Counted from the stretch's first letter, positions 1 to 6,180 are shown. The stretch is DNA of 7,675 nt from Holophagales bacterium (GCA_031256155.1 JAIRRD010000112.1:1-7675), one strand, 5' to 3'. Translations and numbers: made by a program. The notes: generated by a model from the letters alone, not told the origin.

Positions 1-245
1 TTCGACTCCGCGATACGCAAAACACGAACCGCCTTTTATTCGAACAATGCCTTGAAATCCGCCGTATGCTATGCCTATAAATAGCCAAAGTCGAGTGTGG
101 AGCATAACAATGCTCCACAGGTAAAACGCGCGGATGCACAAGACTGCGCCGTAATGGAGCGAGCCGCCATCGGCGGGGAGCGAAATGGGAGGCGTAGGCG
201 GAGCTTGCCTGTCTGTACTGTTTGTCAAGGGCGTTGACTATAAAT
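1..245. other. Left-edge segment with gene debris and a hairpin
   Basis: No gene can be assigned with confidence. The first 84 bases are open in two forward frames (stops at 78-80 and 82-84) and in one reverse frame, so the tail of a gene entering from the left is possible but its frame cannot be decided. A perfect 10-bp hairpin follows: TGTGGAGCAT at 96-105, loop AACA, ATGCTCCACA at 110-119. It has no T run behind it, so it is not a standard terminator. A second short G+C-rich palindrome, CCGCC-ATC-GGCGG, lies near 159-171. The rest shows no coding signal that I recognise. Confidence 0.4.
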
Positions 246-421
246 GTGCCTTTTGCTGAAAAAGATATTGACAGGCTCATTAGCTGCCCCCTGAGATTGA
301 TGGACTTGTGAATGATGCAAGGGCATTTTTGGAAAGTCACTCTGACAACCCCAAGGCGGCGCGTATATTGAAACGCGCTTGGAGACAAGCGTTGGTCTTG
401 GCAAAGCATGAAATGAGATGA
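246..421 (+). pseudogene. Small ORF broken by a one-base shift in a C run
   Basis: Two adjacent frames join into one sensible small protein. The first runs from about GTG 246 (or TTG 234) through VPFAEKDIDRLIS; it meets a run of five C at 287-291 and then reads into a stop at 306-308. The neighbouring frame, open from 284 to the TGA at 419-421, reads PPEIDGLVNDARAFLES and ends in a basic helix (KAARILKRAWRQALVLAKHE). One extra C would make a continuous protein of about 58-62 residues. The product is charged, probably helical, and not recognised. The break could be a true mutation, a homopolymer sequencing error, or a -1 ribosomal shift. No convincing ribosome-binding site was found: AAGGG at 227-231 is too close to TTG 234 and rather far from GTG 246. 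Confidence 0.35.
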
Positions 422-478
422 TTGGCCGCTTTTAAGCAAATACAAACTTAAAAGCCGCGCTATACAGCCCACAAGCAA
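422..478. repeat. Inverted repeat between convergent small ORFs
   Basis: GCTTTTAAG at about 428-436 and CTTAAAAGC at about 447-455 form a 9-bp stem with a ten-base loop. It sits between the ends of the broken forward ORF and the reverse-strand small ORF. It could end transcription from either side, but neither strand has a T run after the stem, so this is only suggestive. Confidence 0.35.
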
Positions 479-694
479 TCACATAACTATCCAGACAGGC
501 TGACCATCCTTATAGGCTTCGCTAATCAGCCTTGAGGCTTCCTGTAGTGATAATAATTTCGCGCTCTCATCGTCTTTTTTGACAAGCAATATCTCTTTCT
601 TGGATGCGCGTGGCAGCTTTACCAAGTCACCCGCTAAATTTGCCGGAACTAATACGGTTTTGCAAAGATTATAAACCGCATTATCTGGAAACAT
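479..694 (-). CDS. Small hypothetical protein (71 aa)
   Basis: Reverse-strand frame reading MFPDNAVYNLCKT and ending DGQPVWIVM at a TGA (479-481). The C-terminal two thirds look like a real protein: an alternating hydrophobic stretch (VLVPANLAGDLVKLP), a lysine-rich strand (KKEILLVKK), then an amphipathic helix (LSLQEASRLISEAYKDG). There is no signal peptide or membrane segment. The frame is open further upstream, with other ATGs at 715 and 799, but the added residues are rich in Cys, Ser and His and look like non-coding translation. None of the three starts has a clear ribosome-binding site. The family is not recognised, and the size and short helices would suit a small regulator or antitoxin, which is a guess. 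It may be a remnant, since the region to its left also holds gene debris. Confidence 0.4.
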   Translation of the reverse strand: MFPDNAVYNLCKTVLVPANLAGDLVKLPRASKKEILLVKKDDESAKLLSLQEASRLISEAYKDGQPVWIVM

Positions 695-960
695 TGTACA
701 GTAGCAGCTTTTCATGGAATGGCAATAGAGGTAATGAAAGCGTACTGAGCTTACCGCACTTGAGAGGTTTGAGTGACAGTTCAGTGAAACCTGTTTCATA
801 AAAGCATAGGGTGCAGGCCAATTGGGCGTAAAACCCAGCCAATACTAAGTTTGTGCGATATTTTTCAGAAACAACATCCAATGTTATCCAAGTATCTCCA
901 GTAACATGTTTTTGGTACCGTTTTGGTACGGAGGTATTTTTGGTTCCAAACTGTTCTTTT
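695..960. other. Gene-poor stretch left of the tRNA terminator
   Basis: Several frames are open here in both directions, but none has a start with a ribosome-binding site or a recognisable product. Near 909-953 there is a cluster of related blocks (TTTTTGGTACC, TTTTGGTACGG, TTTTTGGTTCC), giving short direct and inverted repeats beside the 3' end of the tRNA gene. I see no other structure. Confidence 0.35.
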
Positions 961-994
961 AAAAAACAAAAAGCCTCAAATTTCAAGGCTTTTT
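961..994 (-). terminator. Rho-independent terminator of the tRNA-Ala gene
   Basis: On the reverse strand the stem AAAAAGCCT / AGGCTTTTT (arms at 986-994 and 968-976) is followed by G and six T (967-961). A T-G wobble can extend the stem, leaving the loop GAAATTT. It lies four bases beyond the 3' end of the tRNA, the expected place for the end of a single-tRNA transcript. Confidence 0.85.
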
Positions 995-998
995 CTTG

Positions 999-1071
999 TG
1001 GAGCTGAACGGGATCGAACCGTCGACCTCTGCAGTGCGATTGCAGCGCTCTCCCAGCTGAGCTACAGCCCC
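999..1071 (-). tRNA. tRNA-Ala (anticodon CGC)
   Basis: Read on the reverse strand, the 73 bases fold into a full cloverleaf: acceptor GGGGCTG/CAGCTCC, D stem GCTC/GAGC, anticodon stem CTGCA/TGCAG with loop ATCGCAC, variable AGGTC, and T stem GACGG/CCGTT with loop TTCGATC. The anticodon is CGC (bases 1036-1038), which reads GCG codons. The acceptor has the G3-U70 wobble pair, the main identity element for alanyl-tRNA synthetase, so the alanine call rests on two independent signs. The discriminator is A, and CCA is not encoded (the next bases are CAA), so it must be added after transcription. The gene appears intact. A CGC alanine tRNA is an extra isoacceptor, since many bacteria manage with UGC and GGC. 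Confidence 0.97.
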
Positions 1072-1076
1072 TTGGG

Positions 1077-1106
1077 AATATATAGTTTGCCTGAAGAATG
1101 GAGCAA
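1077..1106 (-). promoter_or_regulatory. Probable promoter of tRNA-Ala
   Basis: On the reverse strand TATATT (1082-1077) is a near-consensus -10 box ending five bases before the first base of the tRNA, so transcription would begin at or next to the mature 5' end. A weak -35, TTGCTC (1106-1101), lies 18 bases upstream. A better-looking TTGACC (1113-1108) is too far from this -10. The -10 is the stronger part of the call. Confidence 0.45.
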
Positions 1107-1132
1107 AGGTCAAATATAGCAATTTTCGCTTT

Positions 1133-1238
1133 CATAGTCCATTTACGGCGAGCCAAGCTCGCCTATGGACTATGAGCGGCCGTGATTCGCAGGCGAATTC
1201 CGGCATAGCGGTTTGACTACAATAAGTTAAACCGCTAT
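1133..1238. repeat. Cluster of three consecutive hairpins
   Basis: Three inverted repeats lie nearly end to end. The first pairs CATAGTCCAT (1133-1142) with ATGGACTATG (1165-1174) and encloses a second stem GGCGAGC-CAA-GCTCGCC (1147-1163). The second pairs ATTCGC (1185-1190) with GCGAAT (1193-1198), flanked by CCG (1180-1182) and CGG (1201-1203). The third pairs ATAGCGGTTT (1205-1214) with AAACCGCTAT (1229-1238) and can extend inward by GAC/GTT with one wobble. None is followed by a T run. They fill the gap between the tRNA promoter and the end of the reverse-strand secreted-protein gene and look like a block of extragenic palindromes. Confidence 0.75.
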
Positions 1239-1465
1239 AGCAAGTTGCATTCAAATCAGGTGAATTTTGCTGGCTGTTATAGCTATTTTCGCTCTGAAAA
1301 GGTTTTTCGACCGTAGATCGGCGACGGGTGCACGAGGGTGTAGCTCCTCGCTTGTGTTGTACTTACTTATATGGAAGCCGTGATTTCTTTGATTTTAGCC
1401 TTCAAAATTGAGGAAAATTCGGACAAAAAACGGCAAAAAAGATATAAAAATTAGCTGCGAAACAT
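1239..1465. other. Non-coding stretch after the secreted-protein gene
   Basis: No gene seen. There is a short stem CGAGG/CCTCG near 1333-1350 and an A-rich run near 1425-1450 that gives T runs on the reverse strand after the stop of the gene ending at 1466, but with no clear stem in front of them. A neighbouring reverse-strand frame stays open for about 30 codons past the stop of that gene, which may hint at a frameshifted tail. Confidence 0.35.
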
Positions 1466-1993
1466 TTAGTATTGCCTGCATCTACGAAGGCCTTGTGCCC
1501 AGTTTATCCCAGGAACAACGTATACTATGCTATAGTTAATAACGCTGTATTCAATCATTTGAATGTGAAACATGGGTACAATCAGTCTATAACTAAAAGA
1601 TTCAATTAATTTTTGTTTATTCTCTATAACATCAATACCACTAAAAATATATTGCCCACGATTATCAAAATTAAAGCTGTGAACCCAGTTCAGTTCTGCG
1701 TTCAAGCTGTTTGTAATTTGCTTGTTTTTCTGTTTTTTAAAACCATATTTGTCTTCACCGAAAGGAAAATGCCATGGTAACATTCCTGGGAGTGCTTGTT
1801 TATCAGTAAAGTTCGTTTCAGTAGTAAAAAAGGGACTAAACCCTAATCCAATTTTTGTCTTATCCTCTTCAAGAACGACAGGCTGTGTGGTTTCAGGAAG
1901 TGGCGCAATGTTGTTAGCGTTGGCGTAGGCTAGGGATGCTATTACCATAGTGCCTGCTATTATGAATTTGCTTAAGAATTTTATTTTTGTCAT
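1466..1993 (-). CDS. Secreted protein of unknown function (175 aa), possible outer-membrane protein
   Basis: The chosen start, ATG at 1993-1991, opens a standard Sec signal peptide: basic MTKIKFLSK, a hydrophobic core (FIIAGTMVIASLAY), then small residues with likely cleavage at ANA-NN near residue 26. AGGGA lies seven bases before this ATG. An earlier in-frame ATG (2131) would bury the signal peptide under 46 unlikely residues. The mature part has a Pro/Thr/Glu linker, an aromatic stretch around FSPFFTTETNF and LPWHFPFGEDKYGF, and then alternating strand-like segments (LNAELNWVHSF, RGQYIFSGID, FSYRLIVPMFHIQM). This would suit a periplasmic or outer-membrane protein rich in beta strands, but no family is recognised. 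The end, GINWAQGLRRCRQY, turns basic and breaks the strand pattern, so the gene may be truncated or frameshifted there. It is AT-rich compared with the DUF58 gene and is transcribed divergently from it. Confidence 0.65.
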   Translation of the reverse strand: MTKIKFLSKFIIAGTMVIASLAYANANNIAPLPETTQPVVLEEDKTKIGLGFSPFFTTETNFTDKQALPGMLPWHFPFGEDKYGFKKQKNKQITNSLNAELNWVHSFNFDNRGQYIFSGIDVIENKQKLIESFSYRLIVPMFHIQMIEYSVINYSIVYVVPGINWAQGLRRCRQY

Positions 1994-2025
1994 GTGATTT
2001 CCCTGGAGGTAAAGAGTCGAATCCA

Positions 2026-2054
2026 ATTGTAATTTGACTACTTCAAAAAAACAA
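2026..2054 (-). promoter_or_regulatory. Possible promoter of the reverse-strand secreted-protein gene
   Basis: Reverse-strand TACAAT (2031-2026), five of six matches to a -10 box, lies 17 bases from TTGTTT (2054-2049), which matches the first half of a -35 box. Transcription would start about 25 bases before the ATG at 1993, leaving room for the AGGGA ribosome-binding site. The spacing is ideal and the -35 weak. Confidence 0.45.
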
Positions 2055-2287
2055 CCAAAAGTTATGGGAATCATCTCATTGCAATTCAAAAGGCAGAAAC
2101 CAAGGAGTTGGTCGTACAAAAGGGGACTCAAGTCACGCTTCCATGTGTATATTCGGAGATTCCAACATAGAATTTGTGTTCATCTGCTTCTATAGTACCA
2201 AACATGAAGCTACCGAGCAAGTTACATTCCGCTATAAAAAACAGCGGCGGAGCGGCAATGGCTGGTTCGTGCTGTTAGATTATTTTA

Positions 2288-3208
2288 ATGTATTTATGGA
2301 AAGATTCTCGTCTGGCAATTCGCGTCACGCGGCTGGGTAATATATATCTGTGCATGACCGGCATGGTTGGTGTGATAGGGGTATACACAAATAATAATTT
2401 GTTGTACGCGCTATTTGGTTTGATGATTGGCTTGCTGTTGGTTTCGGGGTGGGTGAGCAGGGCTTCACTTCGGGCTATTGAACCTGTGTGCGTAGAAGTG
2501 GGAAGTTTGTTCGCAAGGCTCAAAGGTGGTCTCAGACTGCGTCTATCAGATAAAGCGCCAAATAGGGTCAGAGGGTTGGAAATTCATTTGAATATTCCGA
2601 ATTGCCGCGTTGAGCCTGGCTTTTTCCCCGGCGGGAAGGGAGATAGCTTTCCAACAGTTGTCTTATCGGCCAGACCGGAAAAAAGAGGGGCTTTACAGCC
2701 GAAACACGTGGAATTACGCACGACTTACCCGTTTGGCTTTTTGGAAAAAACCAGACACTTTTGTATTGATACAATTCTTTCTGTGGCGCCCTATCCGGGC
2801 GGACACGAAAAACAGGACGACGGCAGTGGAGATTTTTCTGAGCCGGATACAAAATCCGGTTATTCAAGCCCCGTTGGTGCAAGACCTTTTGTCGCCGGTG
2901 ACTCAACAAACCGGATTCACTGGAAACGCACAGCCCAGCGCAGCGAGCCTTGGGTCAGGGTCATGGAGGGAGACCATCCCAAAGGTCTGCAACTGGAACT
3001 CGACTTAACCGAATGGCGGCCGGGATTAAATTTTGAACGCGAATTAGAGAGGCTCTCCGGCGCGATTCTTCAAGCAAGACTGCAAAAGATTGACACCGTA
3101 CTGACAATACTAAGCCGACGTGGCCGAACCGAGGCAGCAGGACACATTGCCGCATGGAGAGCGCTGGTTCCGCTGGAGGCTGAAGCGACAGAGGAGGGTA
3201 GTTTATAA
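2288..3208 (+). CDS. DUF58 family membrane protein (306 aa)
   Basis: Typical DUF58 layout. The short basic N-terminus is followed by two close membrane segments (about residues 18-33 and 38-57, with TNNNLLYALFG between and into the second) and then a soluble domain carrying the family signature: GDSTNRIHWKRTAQ at residues 204-217 (compare the usual GD-x-x-R-x-I-x-W-K), followed by VRVMEGD. DUF58 proteins usually accompany MoxR AAA+ ATPases and von Willebrand or transglutaminase-domain membrane proteins; their biochemical role is poorly known. No MoxR gene is visible here: the upstream neighbour is the divergent secreted-protein gene. ATG 2288 is the first possible Met after an in-frame stop at 2276-2278 and leaves the N-terminal region complete, but there is no Shine-Dalgarno sequence before it. 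The next gene likely meant to follow is the PBP-SpoIID gene (see findings). Confidence 0.9.
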   Translation: MYLWKDSRLAIRVTRLGNIYLCMTGMVGVIGVYTNNNLLYALFGLMIGLLLVSGWVSRASLRAIEPVCVEVGSLFARLKGGLRLRLSDKAPNRVRGLEIHLNIPNCRVEPGFFPGGKGDSFPTVVLSARPEKRGALQPKHVELRTTYPFGFLEKTRHFCIDTILSVAPYPGGHEKQDDGSGDFSEPDTKSGYSSPVGARPFVAGDSTNRIHWKRTAQRSEPWVRVMEGDHPKGLQLELDLTEWRPGLNFERELERLSGAILQARLQKIDTVLTILSRRGRTEAAGHIAAWRALVPLEAEATEEGSL

Positions 3209-3210
3209 AT

Positions 3211-3215
3211 AGGAG
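3211..3215 (+). promoter_or_regulatory. Orphan ribosome-binding site after the DUF58 gene
   Basis: AGGAG lies two bases after the DUF58 stop, the usual place for a ribosome-binding site of a tightly linked next gene. The only start nearby is TTG at 3220, which meets a stop after 12 codons. The same bases CCAC-TTG recur at 6183-6189, where TTG opens the PBP-SpoIID frame. This suggests the site once served that gene. Confidence 0.5.
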
Positions 3216-3229
3216 CCACTTGCAAAACC
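3215..3229. repeat. Left copy of a 15-bp direct repeat
   Basis: GCCACTTGCAAAACC occurs here and again at 6182-6196, directly after the stop codons of the DUF58 and YbjN-like genes. The copies flank both secreted-protein genes. At this copy CTTGCAAAACC (3219-3229) also pairs perfectly with GGTTTTGCAAG (3233-3243) around a TTT loop, an 11-bp hairpin without a T run. Confidence 0.85.
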
Positions 3230-3243
3230 TTTGGTTTTGCAAG

Positions 3244-3667
3244 TCCACGGAGTGGTAGGCTGCACCCGACTGGAGCAGACTCTGGCTTAAATTGCCTACA
3301 ATCAACAAATTACGAAATCAAGCCAGAGACTGCGGATGTCGGAAGCAGACGGAACGCAGGGGTTTTGCAATTATCTCAATAGTTCAGCCTCCGCAACCCA
3401 AATGAATAGCCTCTATTATTCTGACCGGGGACTCTAGATTTTTTTCTATTAGGCGGTATAAAATATTGCTGTATACTATTCCATGGACTGAAGGTGTGCA
3501 TCTTTGTCCTTTCCTTATTCGCTGTAAGAACTATACATAAATGCCTCCTTCAGTCTTTTTGTTTGCTCAAAGCCTACACCCCCATCACTCACACTCGTAA
3601 CCAAGGTTTTGCAACTACCTCGACATGCGCGCGTCCAACCTTGGGGGCAGACTTTAGGATACACAAC
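3244..3667. other. Non-coding, repeat-rich gap before the propeller gene
   Basis: No gene is supported. Beyond the 14-bp inverted repeat, two related blocks, GGTTTTGCAATTATCTC (3361-3377) and GGTTTTGCAACTACCTC (3605-3621), share the GGTTTTGCAA core of the flanking hairpin. GACTGAAGG (3486-3494) and CCTTCAGTC (3547-3555) form a 9-bp stem with a long 52-base loop, and five T follow the right arm. CCAAGGTT (3601-3608) and AACCTTGG (3637-3644) form a stem just upstream of the propeller start. Possible -10 boxes for that gene are TATAAA (about 3456-3461) and TATACT (about 3473-3478), but no good -35 was found. Confidence 0.55.
3275..3333. repeat. 14-bp inverted repeat with one mismatch
   Basis: GCAGACTCTGGCTT (3275-3288) and AAGCCAGAGACTGC (3320-3333) pair with one mismatch around a 31-base loop. 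It lies in the long non-coding gap between the DUF58 and propeller genes. It could be the ends of a small palindromic element; no open frame lies within it. Confidence 0.6.
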
Positions 3668-5629
3668 ATGAAATTACACAGACTATTCGGCGGCATCCTT
3701 GCCGTCCTCATCTTCCTCGCGGCGTGGCCACTTTTCTCCCAGCATGGGGGCAAAGGTGACGTGTATGTCGTAACTCGGCACTACACAGATGGCGGCCTAG
3801 AGTACCGCTACTGGAAGAACGGTCAGAGTGTCCAGCGTTTCTCTACGGACGGCTACAGCCTTGGGGAGAGGTGCGATGTGGGCGGTGATGTGTACCAAGC
3901 GTGGACGGATAATGATAATGGCAGGCACTTTGTCGAAAAGAACAACAAGATGCACCATTCCATTACCCACAACAGCAATGTTGCGGAGGTCAATTCACTC
4001 TGCGTCTCCGGCGGTGATATCTATGCCGGTGGATATGAATCTAATCCGAAGGACAAGTGGGTTGCCATCGTATGGAAGAACGACAAGGTACACTGGCGCC
4101 TTACCAACGGCAGCTATAATGCCAGTGTCCACTCCCTCTGCGTTTCCGATGGCGATATCTATGCCGGGGGGGGCGAAAACAACCAGGAATCCACGAATAT
4201 GGCCACGGTGTGGAAGAACGGCAAACTACACCAGCGCCTTACCAACGGCGGTTACAATGCAAATGTCTTTTCCCTCTGCGTTTCCGGCGGAGATGTCTAT
4301 GCGGGGGGAGTTGAAGACAGCCCTGATGGCAATATGGTCGCCACGATGTGGAAGAATGGCAAACTTTACCAACGCCTTACTAACGACCGTTATAATGCAA
4401 ATGTTGAGTCCCTCTGCGTTTCCGGCGGCGATGTCTATGCCGGGGGCTATGAAGACGATTCGGATGGCAACCAACGCCTGACAGTCTGGAAGAACGGCAA
4501 CCTGCTGTACAGACTCTGCAATGACGGCCATGTCGCTCTGGTGTTCGTCAAGGCTGGAGGCGAAGCCGATGAAAGTAATCATCTGCCCCTTGCCAATCGC
4601 CCCGATTATAAGTACGGCTACGTGAGCCTTGCTATTAAGGGGACTAACGTCAACCTTAGGCACCAGTCACAGGCAAAAGGGGATGTCATCAGGCAGACGA
4701 ATACCGGTGATGTTTTCATCGCTGAAAAATGGCCAGTGACTAACGTAGAAAACGGTATGGAGTGGTTCAAGATAGTACTAAGTCCTGACCCAAAATCCGG
4801 CGTATTTATTCCATTTAATGCTTATGTCGCTGCGCCGTACGCGGTAGATAACCCGCTTACATCGAGCGATGTGAAACGTGTGATAGAGACACCGGTGGGA
4901 GAAGGTTTCGCTGCTTTGAGCTTGTCTGCCGAAAACCAGCGCCGCATGGCTCTGGACAACGGCAGTATATTCCATATCAGCGGCTTGTCAGTCGGCGAAG
5001 AATACGCGATATATAAGGAGCCTTCATTAAAATCGGTTAAAAAGAGATTTCCGATAACCGAAGAAGCTAGTGATATCTGGAACATATTAGTGGTGGACAA
5101 ATCGCGCCCGGGCTGGTTCCAGATTATAGGAGATGCAGCGTTGATTTCTTCTGGTTGGGTTGAGGCGAAATTGGAGACATTGGAGATTGACGATTTTTCA
5201 CTTGGGCAATTTATGAGTCTTTGCCTTGGGGCCAACGTCCCCGAAATAATGGAAAAGTGGGGGCCGGGCAAAGTTGTTACAAGGGACAACAGTGCTCTTA
5301 TTTACGAGTCTGATTGGCACACTGTTGACAATACTACAAAGATGCAATTTGACGGGCTTGAGGTCAGTTTTACAGATCACAGAAATTTTAGTTTCAAACT
5401 CACCCGCCGTGGCGCGGGCATGGGAGGTATTTTCATCGGCGAGGATTGGTGCAACAAGGATTACCTGAAAAGCGTATTCTCCCCTTCATCGGAAGAAACC
5501 GAAGGCCAGCAATGGTATTTGAACCGTGGCCGCGATGGCTGGTTATACAGCTATTCAATTGTTTTCGGCACCAACGGCCTTGTCAGCGAGCTTAATTTCA
5601 ACTGCGAGGACGCGGATTTGTCGCATTAA
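3668..5629 (+). CDS. Secreted propeller-repeat and SH3-like protein (653 aa)
   Basis: The start is ATG 3668, which opens a signal peptide (MKLHRLFGGILAVLIFLAAW, likely cleavage near residue 25, after FSQ) and has AGGA eight bases upstream. The same frame is open from 3494, but those residues precede the signal peptide and are unlikely. Residues 49 to about 300 hold six repeats starting at W49, E90, E/W136, W182, W228 and W274. The later ones are exactly 46 residues: WKNGKLHQRLTN, then SLCVSGGDVYAGG, as in bacterial beta-propellers. A bacterial SH3-like domain follows (about 317-392; VNLRHQSQAKGDVI and WFKIV), then a second, more diverged one (about 435-495; YAIYKEPSLKSVKK and GWFQII). The C-terminal 145 residues show two G-x-x-Y/F strand patterns and are not identified. 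Probable exported binding or scaffold protein; no catalytic motif seen. Confidence 0.88.
   Translation: MKLHRLFGGILAVLIFLAAWPLFSQHGGKGDVYVVTRHYTDGGLEYRYWKNGQSVQRFSTDGYSLGERCDVGGDVYQAWTDNDNGRHFVEKNNKMHHSITHNSNVAEVNSLCVSGGDIYAGGYESNPKDKWVAIVWKNDKVHWRLTNGSYNASVHSLCVSDGDIYAGGGENNQESTNMATVWKNGKLHQRLTNGGYNANVFSLCVSGGDVYAGGVEDSPDGNMVATMWKNGKLYQRLTNDRYNANVESLCVSGGDVYAGGYEDDSDGNQRLTVWKNGNLLYRLCNDGHVALVFVKAGGEADESNHLPLANRPDYKYGYVSLAIKGTNVNLRHQSQAKGDVIRQTNTGDVFIAEKWPVTNVENGMEWFKIVLSPDPKSGVFIPFNAYVAAPYAVDNPLTSSDVKRVIETPVGEGFAALSLSAENQRRMALDNGSIFHISGLSVGEEYAIYKEPSLKSVKKRFPITEEASDIWNILVVDKSRPGWFQIIGDAALISSGWVEAKLETLEIDDFSLGQFMSLCLGANVPEIMEKWGPGKVVTRDNSALIYESDWHTVDNTTKMQFDGLEVSFTDHRNFSFKLTRRGAGMGGIFIGEDWCNKDYLKSVFSPSSEETEGQQWYLNRGRDGWLYSYSIVFGTNGLVSELNFNCEDADLSH
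3935..4486 (+). repeat. Four tandem 138-bp coding repeats
   Basis: Within the propeller gene, units begin at 3935, 4073, 4211 and 4349, with a partial fifth from 4487 and a shorter, diverged unit from 3812 (123 bp). Spacing from 3935 on is exactly 138 bp (46 codons). The core around CTCTGCGTTTCCGGCGG is nearly identical between units, while the segment coding for the variable loop (residues such as ESNPKDKW, ENNQESTN, EDSPDGNM) differs. This fits recent tandem duplication or conversion with the loop diversifying. Confidence 0.9.
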
Positions 5630-5683
5630 TAACAGGCGAATGGGCATGAAAAAAGTATTTTTAAATTGTTTGTCTATCTCAAC

Positions 5684-5703
5684 AAGTCAATGAATTTTGA
5701 CTT
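5684..5703. repeat. Small inverted repeat before the YbjN-like gene
   Basis: AAGTCAA (5684-5690) and TTGACTT (5697-5703) pair around the loop TGAATT, ending four bases before the ribosome-binding site AAGGAG. It may shape the 5' leader of the YbjN-like message. No T run follows, so it is not a terminator of the propeller gene. Confidence 0.5.
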
Positions 5704-5718
5704 TCTTAAGGAGTTTTT

Positions 5719-6180
5719 ATGAGAAAGATTGTTTTTAGTGCTTTAGTAGCACTTCTGTTTTTCGGGACTAATAATCTGTATGCGCAGACAAAATCGCAAT
5801 TACAGCAAATGTATGTCTCTTATCTCAAGGCAGAAGGGTATCAGCCTTCAATTGATTCAGACGGAGATGTTAAATTTACCGCAGAGGGACTGAGTCTTTA
5901 TATTGATATTGACGAACAGTTAAAGGATCCTAATTATTTCAGGATTGCATTACAAACTTCTGTGGAATATAAAACGAAGGCAGAAAGGCTGAAAGCATTT
6001 GAAGCGGCTAATATTGCAAACAGAACCACAAGAATAGCGAAGGTTTATATTACTTCAAGTAACAAGACAGCGATAATAGCAGAAGGTTTCATTACAAAAG
6101 CTGATGATGCCAAAGAGCATTTAAAACGAATGGTTAACGCGATGCTTGTCGCAAGAAAAACATTTGCTGAAAATATGTAA
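5719..6180 (+). CDS. Secreted YbjN-like protein (153 aa)
   Basis: ATG 5719 is preceded by AAGGAG with a five-base spacer, the best ribosome-binding site in the window. The product has a clear signal peptide (MRKIVFSALVALLFFGTNNL, likely cleaved after YA near residue 22). The mature part follows the YbjN / type III chaperone-like pattern: an N-terminal helix (LQQMYVSYLKAEGY), two strands (DGDVKFTAEGLSLYIDID), further strands (YFRIALQT), a helix (KAERLKAFEAANIANRT), paired strands (IAKVYITSSNKTAIIAEGFI), and a C-terminal helix (DAKEHLKRMVNAMLVARKTF). Such small proteins are common as periplasmic products of unknown role. The gene follows the propeller gene by 89 bases on the same strand and is clearly more AT-rich, so the pair may come from different sources. 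A repeat hairpin begins two bases after its stop. Confidence 0.78.
   Translation: MRKIVFSALVALLFFGTNNLYAQTKSQLQQMYVSYLKAEGYQPSIDSDGDVKFTAEGLSLYIDIDEQLKDPNYFRIALQTSVEYKTKAERLKAFEAANIANRTTRIAKVYITSSNKTAIIAEGFITKADDAKEHLKRMVNAMLVARKTFAENM

Noticed and set aside
604..986. Forward and reverse open frames overlapping the small reverse-strand gene
   Set aside because: Their composition is irregular, they lack ribosome-binding sites, and they overlap better candidates or the tRNA terminator.
853..1119. Forward open frame of 88 codons
   Set aside because: It is the translation of the antisense of the tRNA-Ala gene (the tell-tale GAERDRT string) and its flanks.
2143..2340. Forward 65-codon frame across the DUF58 start
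   Set aside because: No ribosome-binding site and no recognisable protein; it overlaps the well-supported N-terminus of DUF58 in another frame.
3494..3667. Upstream extension of the propeller gene
   Set aside because: It would place 58 unlikely residues before a standard signal peptide, and the region contains inverted repeats and possible promoter boxes instead.
3935..4486. Regular repeat considered as a CRISPR-like array
   Set aside because: The period is 138 bp, a multiple of three, and the units encode one continuous repeated protein domain.
3828..4663. Long open frames on both strands within the propeller repeats
   Set aside because: They are shadows kept open by the regular 138-bp repeat; the main frame has the signal peptide and sensible domains.
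5640..5693. Short frame MGMKKVFLNCLSISTSQ before the YbjN-like gene
   Set aside because: It resembles a clipped signal peptide or leader peptide but has only 17 codons and no good ribosome-binding site.
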